DNA of 38,565 nt, taken from the NCBI GenBank assembly GCA_036003885.1, contig DASYSA010000244.1, forward strand, positions 1 to 38,565. Reading direction: 5' to 3'. This DNA comes from DASYSA01 sp036003885 (GTDB taxonomy: Bacteria > Acidobacteriota > Blastocatellia > UBA7656). The position numbers and the translations under genes were made by a program. The notes under the pieces are model-generated. The model saw nothing but the letters and a program-made list of their open reading frames with translations, had not been told where the DNA came from and ran no database searches. Below, one piece after another: positions 18,246-25,120 of this stretch. The first letter of the stretch is position 1. Every line of letters begins with the position of its first letter.

Positions 18246-18458
18246 TTAACCGAGAGCGCCGTCGAGAATTTTCTTCGCGATGCGATGGCGGTCCTCTCGG
18301 CGCCGAACCTTCCGGCGGCGGTCGGTACCCTCGTTGTCAATCCAGGTCACGCCCTCCAGGACTATCAAGGTGTCCGCGGCGTAGCGCGTGGACTTGCGCC
18401 GTTCTTCTCTCCGGCGTTCACGGGGTGAGCGCCTGTCAATCTCGTCCGAAGAAGACAT
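18246..18458 (-). CDS. Small highly charged hypothetical protein
   Basis: A 70-residue protein of no recognised family. It opens MSSSDEIDRRSPRERRREERRK and alternates arginine-rich segments with one short hydrophobic core (AADTLIVLEGVTWID), ending RRREDRHRIAKKILDGALG. AAAGG lies six bases before the ATG. It sits 94 bases downstream of the coiled-coil gene on the same strand and may share its transcript. The high arginine content could favour RNA or membrane-surface binding, but nothing shows it. Confidence 0.5.
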   Translation of the reverse strand: MSSSDEIDRRSPRERRREERRKSTRYAADTLIVLEGVTWIDNEGTDRRRKVRRREDRHRIAKKILDGALG

Positions 18459-18552
18459 TACTGGCCTTTCGCCCGGCGTTCGTGAGGACCGGGCACGCTG
18501 GTTACGAAAATGGGAGAATGCTGCGTCGAAGCAGTATCCTCCCTCACGGGGG

Positions 18553-18975
18553 TTATCTGGCTCCGCTGCTCCTGGTCAGACGCGACCTCTGAAAGAAGAC
18601 TGGACCGCGAGGCTGTTCCGCCTCTGCCGATGGGAGGTCATCAATCAACGAGAGAGCGATCTCGTCCTCATTATTGTGGGCCTCTTCCGTCATAGCCCTC
18701 GCTTCGTCGCGGAGGTTTTCAACCCTTTCGAGAAGTCCGTCCCGCTCTGACCGAACCGCTTCGAGTTTGAGTTGAAGCCGGTTGATCTCCGTCTGACGAT
18801 CGTCGACCTGCCGATTGAGGAGAAAGTCTTCCTCCTCGAGGCTGGCGGCTCGCAGCAGGAGGCTGGACGCCTCATCCTCGAGAGCTTCAGACATCTGCTG
18901 CAGCATCCTCATCCGCACCTGGTTTGATGCGGATTCGGGTACAACTATTGTGTTCTCTTCAATCTCTGTACTCAT
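18553..18975 (-). CDS. Coiled-coil hypothetical protein
   Basis: A 140-residue soluble protein dominated by heptad-type sequence from about 25 to 105 (ALEDEASSLLLRAASLEEE; RQTEINRLQLKLEAVRSERD; LLERVENLRDEARAMTEE), so a long parallel coiled coil is likely. The C-terminal 30 residues are disordered and proline/arginine-rich. No named domain is recognised. AGGG lies seven bases before the ATG at 18975. It stands downstream of the HD-GYP/GGDEF gene (172 bases) on the same strand; whether the two are functionally linked cannot be told. Confidence 0.65.
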   Translation of the reverse strand: MSTEIEENTIVVPESASNQVRMRMLQQMSEALEDEASSLLLRAASLEEEDFLLNRQVDDRQTEINRLQLKLEAVRSERDGLLERVENLRDEARAMTEEAHNNEDEIALSLIDDLPSAEAEQPRGPVFFQRSRLTRSSGAR

Positions 18976-19147
18976 CTCTTCACCCTGCCTTGATCTGAAT
19001 TGGGGGCTATGCGGATTGCGGGTGTGGGCCTTCAGTCAACCTGCGATCCTGCGCTGTGAATCCCACGCGGCTCCCGCAGTTGTTTCGGCTGTGGCCTGTA
19101 ACGGGGGCTACGTCCGCAATCCGCAATCTCCAATTCGCCATCTGGAA

Positions 19148-21598
19148 TTATCTGCTGGCGGCCGGCGCAGCGGTGACCCATCCGCCGGACTGGCCGCGCT
19201 TGCGTGCAACTTTATCTTCGTACATTCGCTGGTCCGCGACTTCCATTAACTCATCGATCGCGAGGCCGTCCTCGCCGTAGGTCGAGTAGCCGATTGAGAT
19301 GCCAACGCGCGCTATCCGGCCAGGCCGGACTTCGTGCGCGAATGTATCCACGGCGGTCTGTAGCCGTGTTCTGAGATCCCGCACCACGTCACCGGTTGCC
19401 CGGTGCAGCACGGCTACGAATTCATCGCCCGCATAGCGAATAAGAGTGTCACCGGTCCGCAACTGGCCGCGCGCGATCTGCGCGACGTGCCGAAGGATCT
19501 CATCTCCAACGTGGTGGCCATAAGTGTCGTTGATCTTTTTGAAGCCGTCCAGGTCCATCATCATCAAAACGAGCGCGTATCCGTGGCGCTCCGCCCGGCT
19601 CCGTTCCTGATCGAAGAAGCTGTACATATAGCGCGAGTTCGGAAGCCCGGTCAGGTTGTCGGTTAGTGCCGATTCCTGGGTACGCTCGAACACCAGGGCG
19701 TTTTGAAGCGCCGACGCCGCATGCGACGAGATCGTCTCGAGCAATCTCACTTCGTCGGCCGAGTAACCACAGTCTTCTTCCGAGTACAGGGCGAGAGTGC
19801 CGACCAGAGTGCTCTCCTGAAGCAGCGGGAATATCGCGGTTGAGCGGTAGGCCGTAACCTTCTGTCCAAGAGTGGCCTCGAGGTCTGCCAGCGGGCTCCC
19901 GCCAATGAGCACCTGCTTGTGCTCCGCAACCCACCCCGCTCCGCCATCGCCCACCATCATCTCCAGTCCTTTGATCGCCTCGGCGTGTTTGCCGATCGCG
20001 TAGGCTGCGCGCAACCGGTTACCTTCGGAAAGATAGATTACCAGCGTGGTGAAGTTTGCGATGAGCTCCAGCTTCGTCGCCACGATGGGCAGCACCTCCG
20101 AGAGCTTTAGCGTCGAGCCCAAAGTCTGGGAGATTTCATACAACGAGAGTACTTCCCTTTGCGCAGCCGAAATGTCGCGCAGCGCTTTTTCGGTGCGCGT
20201 TCCAGCGCTTAGCCCAATGCCGGCTTCCACCAGGTTGGCCGTCCCAACAGACATCGGCTCGATTCCCACCAGCGACGAGGGCCGCAAGGTGAGCACGGGC
20301 AAGCCGACTTCCAGTTCGTCGACCACTTCGAGGAATTTTGCCAGGACTACCGGATCGAAGGTCCGCCCGGACTCGCGGCGCATGAGATCGAGAGCCTGTT
20401 CGCGAGTGAACTGCGCTCGATACGGTCGGCTTGAAGTCAGCGCGTCATAGCAATCCACCGTGGTGAGAATCCTTGCCCCAAACGGAATCTCTTCGCCCTT
20501 GAGCCCGCTGGGATAGCCGGTCCCGTCGAACCTTTCGTGATGATGCTTCACTATTGGCACAACCTCGTAAGGAAATTCGACGTTGCTCAGGATGTCAGCC
20601 GCAACCACGGGATGGATCATTACCTTCGAGTATTCGGCTGAGCTGAGTCTGCCCGGTTTGCTGAGAATGTGTTCCGGCACTGCCAGTTTCCCAATGTCGT
20701 GCAACAAGGCAGCAGCCTTGAGCCCTTCCATCTGGTCTTCGGGATAGCGAACCGCCCGCGCCAGACCTTCAGCCAGCACCCGCACTCGCTGGATGTGGCC
20801 TCGGGTCATCGGGTCCTTCGCATCGATCGCCAGGGTGAGCGATTCGATCGTAGCCAGGTGGAGCTTGCTGAGCGTGTCAATGTGCTTGTTCGACGCTTCC
20901 ACCTTGCCGAAATAGGTCTTATAGGTGATGTAAGTCAGGGCAAGAATCGGGAGTGCGATGACGAACGAGTAGAAGCCAAACAACGTTATCGCCTTCGCGA
21001 TCAAACAGGCCGCCAGCATACCGGCAAAGAAAGTCGTAGAGGTCCATATGTAGCTATCGGTCCAGGTCTTGATAATGCTGGTCCGGCTCTGCAACGCACA
21101 GGTCGTCGCCACTATCGCTGTGTTGATGAGATAGTTCACCAGGGCGATCATGCCGGCGGCGAGCGCAAACTGGTGAACGCGGTCCCGGCTATAGACCAGT
21201 TGGTCGATCGGCCCAAACGCCAGTGTGGCCAGCAGCGATCCGCTGAGTATTGCTAGATTCATCGCAGCGATGTTGATGCCGATGTTTGAAATGCGTCTGG
21301 CCCCACGGGGTGACTTCGCCAGCGTGTCAACGGTGGCGAGAATCGCGGCGGCCCACGGCCCGAGAAGCAGCGCTCCCACAAAAATGAAAGTATCGCCGAG
21401 AGTGACTTTGCCTCTTACGCCGGGTATGGATACCTCGGCACGGTAGGCCGCGAGCGACATCCCGACCAGGCACATCATCCAGTCCAACCGAACAGGGTCA
21501 AGATACAGACGATAGATAGAGTAGCCTACGGCCATAAGCCCTGCCACCGACACTATTCTCGTAAATACCTTGTATGACTGATTGGTCTCTGTCTGCAA
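19148..21598 (-). CDS. Membrane cyclic-di-GMP enzyme: HD-GYP, GAF and GGDEF domains
   Basis: An 816-residue protein combining opposed c-di-GMP activities. Residues 10-230 contain six to seven membrane helices. The HD-GYP phosphodiesterase domain (about 240-430) has the metal dyad H300-D301 in LLHDIGK, HHHERFDGTGYP (352-363) and the following GEEIPFGARIL. A GAF domain spans roughly 475-620 (LGSTLKLSEVLPIVATKLELIANF). The C-terminal diguanylate cyclase domain (about 645-800) has DNLTGLPNSR, MDLDGFKKINDTYGHHVGDE and the active-site variant AGDEF (723-727), preceded at the usual five-residue distance by an RxxD inhibitory site (RTGD, 714-717). AGDEF occurs in active cyclases. The start is TTG at 21598, with GAGGAG six bases upstream. 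Confidence 0.94.
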   Translation of the reverse strand: MQTETNQSYKVFTRIVSVAGLMAVGYSIYRLYLDPVRLDWMMCLVGMSLAAYRAEVSIPGVRGKVTLGDTFIFVGALLLGPWAAAILATVDTLAKSPRGARRISNIGINIAAMNLAILSGSLLATLAFGPIDQLVYSRDRVHQFALAAGMIALVNYLINTAIVATTCALQSRTSIIKTWTDSYIWTSTTFFAGMLAACLIAKAITLFGFYSFVIALPILALTYITYKTYFGKVEASNKHIDTLSKLHLATIESLTLAIDAKDPMTRGHIQRVRVLAEGLARAVRYPEDQMEGLKAAALLHDIGKLAVPEHILSKPGRLSSAEYSKVMIHPVVAADILSNVEFPYEVVPIVKHHHERFDGTGYPSGLKGEEIPFGARILTTVDCYDALTSSRPYRAQFTREQALDLMRRESGRTFDPVVLAKFLEVVDELEVGLPVLTLRPSSLVGIEPMSVGTANLVEAGIGLSAGTRTEKALRDISAAQREVLSLYEISQTLGSTLKLSEVLPIVATKLELIANFTTLVIYLSEGNRLRAAYAIGKHAEAIKGLEMMVGDGGAGWVAEHKQVLIGGSPLADLEATLGQKVTAYRSTAIFPLLQESTLVGTLALYSEEDCGYSADEVRLLETISSHAASALQNALVFERTQESALTDNLTGLPNSRYMYSFFDQERSRAERHGYALVLMMMDLDGFKKINDTYGHHVGDEILRHVAQIARGQLRTGDTLIRYAGDEFVAVLHRATGDVVRDLRTRLQTAVDTFAHEVRPGRIARVGISIGYSTYGEDGLAIDELMEVADQRMYEDKVARKRGQSGGWVTAAPAASR

Positions 21599-21982
21599 CG
21601 AAGTCTCCTCGATCTCAAGTAAAAGAATGAATGCGGAGTAAATCAGTCACTTAAACCGGATTTCAGAGATATCCAGTTATTAGCCGCGCCCGGAAACTCC
21701 CTACTTGAGAACCGGCATGCTCGCCCTCAACTGCGGGGTCAATTGTCTCAGGAAAAGCACAGTAGAAAGACTATTCAACGCCCGTGCCGCAACTTGCACG
21801 ATTGCCCGCTTCTCTAAGAGGCTCTAGATTTGAGAGTTACAAGTTAGGCTTAGTGAATGAAGGGATTCAAAAGCAGTCAAACTGGAGGGCACGGTCAGAC
21901 ATTCAGTCACAATGGAAGAACCGGGATCGGTGGAGGGATCGGATTCTTACCACGACCCTTGATCGAGGCGTCACTTTACCTC
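21599..21982. other. Intergenic region of 384 bases
   Basis: Gap between the TTG start of the HD-GYP gene and the stop of the unknown gene on the same strand. Apart from the GAGGAG ribosome-binding site at its left edge I find no convincing gene, repeat or terminator. Confidence 0.5.
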
Positions 21983-22831
21983 TCAGTTGCTGCGGCGGAG
22001 CCTTGACCAGAAGTCGCTTGGTTCGCATTCGCGGTCTACGCCTTCGTATCGAGCGGCTATCTCGGCTCCTTCGAGCACGTGTCCCTGTAACCAGACCCGA
22101 GCGGTTATTGTGGCGCCTATGGCCGGCTCGCCCTTGAGCACGCGGCGGCTCACCAGAACTTCGAGACGAATGTCTCGCGCGTCGACATAAATCCAAATGA
22201 GACTGCTCCCGGTGACGCGATTCTGCATCTCGCGCCACGCGAGCAGTGTCCCGCTGACGACATAGTCGTTCTCGCAGGCGTCTCTGCCGAAACTCGGGTC
22301 CTTCTCGGCGGGTTCGAATCGAGGGGCAGGTGCGCGCCGGGACCCAGGCGGCTGCAATGCGGCGGTATACGCGAGACCCGCGACCGCCACCTGGAGCTGC
22401 GGTTCTCGGAACGCCGCATGGTTGAGCTCGGTCAGATTTTGGAGTTCGAATACAACTTCGGTGCTGTCGCGTATGCGGGATCGAACAATCGCCTCCCCAT
22501 CTTCGTCGTACTCGATTAGCTCCCACGGGTGGACCGTTCGGATGTAGCGGCTGCGAAAGGCAGGGCGGCAGTCGGCATAATAGAGCTGAGAGGCGCCGTC
22601 GTAGACTATCGACCAGACTTCTAATCCCTCTCCGAGCTTCCAGCAACGGCCGTGCAGGGTCGCAGTCCCGCGATGAACGTGGCTTCGCTCGCCGCTGGTC
22701 TCTGCGTACTCGGCGAGCAAATTGTAGGAGTCTTCGTCGGGCACGTCGAAGCCGATGGCCTCGAACAGTTCGGCCATTACGGCTGTGCCCATTCGCTCGT
22801 GATTGGTGGAATGCTGGCCGGCGTGCTCCAT
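21983..22831 (-). CDS. Hypothetical protein downstream of the DegP-type protease
   Basis: A 282-residue soluble protein of no family I recognise. It has no signal peptide or membrane segment. The N-terminal third is acidic (ELFEAIGFDVPDEDSYNLLAEYAETSG) and the middle is beta-rich (CWKLGEGLEVWSIVYDGAS; VVFELQNLTELNHAAF). The C-terminal part contains VVSGTLLAWREMQNRVTGS and MQ/LI..IWIYVDARDIRLEVLVSRR, followed by an RVWLQGHVLEG barrel-like stretch. It begins 30 bases after the protease stop and is probably cotranscribed. ATG at 22831 is used, with GGGA eight bases upstream; in-frame ATGs at 22792 and 22777 are possible. Codon use looks normal and a large frame opposite it is a shadow. Confidence 0.68.
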   Translation of the reverse strand: MEHAGQHSTNHERMGTAVMAELFEAIGFDVPDEDSYNLLAEYAETSGERSHVHRGTATLHGRCWKLGEGLEVWSIVYDGASQLYYADCRPAFRSRYIRTVHPWELIEYDEDGEAIVRSRIRDSTEVVFELQNLTELNHAAFREPQLQVAVAGLAYTAALQPPGSRRAPAPRFEPAEKDPSFGRDACENDYVVSGTLLAWREMQNRVTGSSLIWIYVDARDIRLEVLVSRRVLKGEPAIGATITARVWLQGHVLEGAEIAARYEGVDRECEPSDFWSRLRRSN

Positions 22832-22861
22832 GCAAGGATCCCAAACACTACCGTCGCTTCC

Positions 22862-23959
22862 TCACTTGGTCTTCGTCTCTTCGCCGACCTCAACGCTCAG
22901 AGTGAATTCGCGGTTGTCGCGCATCATCTGAATTGAGAGTTTAGTTCCGGGGCCTTTCGAAGCAATCAGGCGATTGAACTGCGACTGTGAGGTGATTGCC
23001 TCGCGATCGACGGCCGTGATGAGGTCGTTCTGGCGCAGGCCCGCGCGGGCCGCCGGAGTTCCGCGTTCAGCGCGAACGACTACCACTCCCTTCGCGTCAG
23101 GCGGGAGCTTAAGATAACCACGCAGCTCCGGATTGAGTTCTCGAGTCTCAACGCCCAGGAAGCCGCGAGCCACGCGGCCTCGCTCGATGAGCTGAGGTAG
23201 GATCGACTTCAGCGTATTGATCGGGATTGAGAAGCTCAAGCCCTGGGTCCGCTCCAGCACCAGCGTGTTGATCCCAATGATCTTACCCTGTGCGTTCACC
23301 AGGGGACCGCCGCTGTTGCCTGGATTGATGGCAGCGTCGGTTTGGAGATAGTCGTCGAACTGCCCCCCGAACTCGGAGCGTCCTTTTGCGCTCACGATTC
23401 CCAGCGTAACCGTGTGATCGAGTCCGAGCGGATTGCCGATGGCAATCACCCACTCGCCGACTCGCAACGCGTCGCTGTCCCCGAGGTCGGCAACCGGAAG
23501 CGGAGAGCCCGACGGAATGATTTGAAGCAACGCAATATCGGTCGCCTCATCGTACCCCTTGATGGAAGCTGGAAACTGGCGCCCATCGTGAAGCGTGACC
23601 GATACCCGCTCGACAAGCTTGTTCGAGGGGTTCGCGTCTTTCGGGGGGGAACCCCTCCGCGTCTGCTCCGATGCAGAAATCAGATGGAAGTTAGTTACGA
23701 TCAGGCCCTTCTGATCTATTATGAAACCACTTCCGAGGTTCTCGCCGCTGTCGGACATCGAGCGAATATTAACGACGACCTTGTTTACGCGCTCGGCAAT
23801 ATCGGGGATATCGAGGAGCACCGTCTTCGTCTGTGCTACTGAGGTATCGTCCGCGCCTTTCGACCAATAGACCGCATCGTTTGTGTGTCCGGCCGCTGAA
23901 GCTAAGCCGCTTGCCCCCAAAGTTGAAAGACCCATGAAAAACAGTATTAGAATCGACAT
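22862..23959 (-). CDS. Periplasmic DegP/HtrA-type serine protease with one PDZ domain
   Basis: A 365-residue S1C-family protease that degrades or refolds damaged envelope proteins. Residues 1-24 form a signal peptide (MSILILFFMGLSTLGASGLA). The trypsin-like domain shows the complete triad: H92 in VTNFHLIS, D141 in EATDIALLQ and S216 in NPGNSGGPL. TNF replaces the more usual TNN. One PDZ domain spans about 265-355 (GFLGVETREL...AARAGLRQNDLITAVD), making it DegS/HhoB-like in size rather than DegP with two PDZ domains. I chose ATG 23959 because AAAGG lies nine bases upstream; the ATG at 23968 abuts that site. No sigma-E-like promoter was seen upstream. Confidence 0.93.
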   Translation of the reverse strand: MSILILFFMGLSTLGASGLASAAGHTNDAVYWSKGADDTSVAQTKTVLLDIPDIAERVNKVVVNIRSMSDSGENLGSGFIIDQKGLIVTNFHLISASEQTRRGSPPKDANPSNKLVERVSVTLHDGRQFPASIKGYDEATDIALLQIIPSGSPLPVADLGDSDALRVGEWVIAIGNPLGLDHTVTLGIVSAKGRSEFGGQFDDYLQTDAAINPGNSGGPLVNAQGKIIGINTLVLERTQGLSFSIPINTLKSILPQLIERGRVARGFLGVETRELNPELRGYLKLPPDAKGVVVVRAERGTPAARAGLRQNDLITAVDREAITSQSQFNRLIASKGPGTKLSIQMMRDNREFTLSVEVGEETKTK

Positions 23960-23971
23960 CGAGTCCATCCT

Positions 23972-24187
23972 TTAGTCGTTTCCATAGCCTGAATGTGGTT
24001 TTCCGTCAGGCAGATCCTGCGCCGGGGCACGGGTCCGCAAGCCGCGAATGTTTCGAGCCGGCCCACAGTTTGGCCGCTGTCCGGAGCGCACCATCTCCGT
24101 AAACAAGTCCACGTCGTAGTCGCATTCACGCGACATCTCTTCCCGGATGGCGTGCAGCTCTTCTAAGAATCTGGGCTTGCGATACAT
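23972..24187 (-). CDS. Antitoxin-like small protein paired with the PIN toxin
   Basis: A 71-residue protein. Its first 35 residues (PRFLEELHAIREEMSRECDYDVDLFTEMV) follow the pattern of short helical proteins encoded next to this VapC subgroup, where the motif (V/L)REIREELxxxxxYD is common. The C-terminal half (from RSGQRPNCGPARN on) is glycine/proline/arginine-rich and less typical. ATG 24187 gives the conserved part cleanly; a GTG at 24220 lies inside the hairpin and is rejected. No Shine-Dalgarno is visible. The gene follows the toxin on the same strand, 57 bases after its stop, with a perfect inverted repeat between. The assignment rests on position and pattern only. Confidence 0.55.
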   Translation of the reverse strand: MYRKPRFLEELHAIREEMSRECDYDVDLFTEMVRSGQRPNCGPARNIRGLRTRAPAQDLPDGKPHSGYGND

Positions 24188-24200
24188 AAATTTGTGATTT

Positions 24201-24234
24201 CGTGACACTGATGCGATCACGCATCAGTGTCACG
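24201..24234. repeat. Perfect 15-bp inverted repeat between toxin and antitoxin-like genes
   Basis: CGTGACACTGATGCG (24201-24215) and its exact reverse complement CGCATCAGTGTCACG (24220-24234) flank a 4-base ATCA loop. It lies 10 bases after the toxin stop and 14 bases before the antitoxin-like ATG. It could be an operator for the complex, an attenuator that lowers antitoxin output, or an RNA-processing site. T-rich sequence follows only on the plus strand (TTTCTCTT). Confidence 0.8.
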
Positions 24235-24244
24235 TTTCTCTTAC

Positions 24245-24709
24245 TCAAAACTCTGCGTTAATCAGAAACTCCGGAGTTACAATCATAGGCACAAAGAAGC
24301 CGGCCACAGTATTGAACAACTGGATTCGTGACTGCCTGTGCACATTTGCGATGTACCCGAAATCCCAGGTCACCAGCATATCAGCCTTGTTCACCGAAGC
24401 AACCGCCACGTGGAGTGCATTGGCGATGTATTTGCGGTGAAATATTCCCCGCGAGACATAGCCGTCGGCGAGTATCGTCGCCTCCTCGCTGATCTCAAAC
24501 CGGGGTAGATCTTTGATGAGCTTTAGATACGCAGATCGCCGGGGCTCGTCCATTCGCTCCAGTTCACGCACGACCAGGGGCGAGACGTGCGGCTCGTAGT
24601 CTGCGAGCTCATGCTCCCACCATCGTATAGTGAGATCCCGGCGGAATGGCTCGCCATTGTCAAGATAAGCTCCGACAACCGAAGTCTCAAGATAGATGCT
24701 CTTTTTCAT
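24245..24709 (-). CDS. VapC-family PIN-domain toxin
   Basis: A 154-residue PIN-domain ribonuclease-like protein of a type II toxin-antitoxin module. The family opening is IYLETSVVGAYLD, followed by a helix TIRWWEHEL, the motif HVSPLVVRELERMD with its acidic residue, YVSRGIFHRKYIANALHVAVA and LVTWDFGYIAN, and the family ending GFFVPMIVTPEFLIN. In most relatives the third acidic residue is the D of DALHIA; here it is N in NALHVA, so activity may be reduced. The ATG at 24709 lacks an obvious Shine-Dalgarno. It is the first gene of a probable two-gene unit with the antitoxin-like gene, the reverse of the usual antitoxin-first order but common for this subgroup. Confidence 0.85.
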   Translation of the reverse strand: MKKSIYLETSVVGAYLDNGEPFRRDLTIRWWEHELADYEPHVSPLVVRELERMDEPRRSAYLKLIKDLPRFEISEEATILADGYVSRGIFHRKYIANALHVAVASVNKADMLVTWDFGYIANVHRQSRIQLFNTVAGFFVPMIVTPEFLINAEF

Positions 24710-24798
24710 CGGTGCGTGACTATTCTACCACAGGGCTCGGGCGGGTGGGTTCTTTCCTCTCTTCGACCCCTTTTGAACCCAGTAAGGTCAACTGGCTG

Positions 24799-24827
24799 TT
24801 GACACCGGGCAACCCCTGCTGTATAAG
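24799..24827 (+). promoter_or_regulatory. Near-consensus sigma-70 promoter for the TonB-dependent receptor
   Basis: A perfect -35 TTGACA at 24799-24804, a 17-base spacer and TATAAG at 24822-24827. It is the best promoter in the window and predicts transcription from about 24834, leaving a leader of about 285 bases before the receptor ATG. Confidence 0.65.
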
Positions 24828-25120
24828 GAGCGCATCCGCAATTTTTTAGCATGCGTTTCTACCGATGTTTTCATTTGGCCGGCCCTTCGATAGCGATTAT
24901 TGAGGCATGAGTTGGGTGGGGCCGGTTCAGAAGCTTACGAGCAACCGGGTACGGTTTTCGAGCAAACGTTCGGTTGGCAGAGGGGCCCAATCACCGTGAC
25001 TGCCCGCTGGGTAGTTGGGCCAGGTATCTCCCCGTCCCTGAGGGGTGCGGGTAGAAGTCCGCTCACATCGGCTCTTGCGCTGCCTCCCGCACAGCCTGAG
25101 CCTTCATCCGGAGGAACAAA
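24828..25120 (+). other. Long 5' leader of the TonB-dependent receptor gene
   Basis: About 290 bases with no convincing gene. It contains GGCCCAA (24984-24990) pairing with TTGGGCC (25015-25021), a CCCC/GGGG mini-hairpin near 25030, and ends in GGAGG seven bases before the ATG. I tested it by eye for a cobalamin-type element and did not find the conserved boxes. A post-transcriptional control role is possible but unproven. Confidence 0.45.

Noticed and set aside
21903..22844. Minus-strand reading frame of 313 codons in another frame of the unknown gene
   Set aside because: Extremely arginine/serine-rich, low-complexity shadow translation; the 282-codon frame has normal protein composition.
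24828..25120. Cobalamin-type or other known riboswitch in the leader of the TonB receptor gene
   Set aside because: The conserved boxes could not be found by eye; only generic pairing is present.
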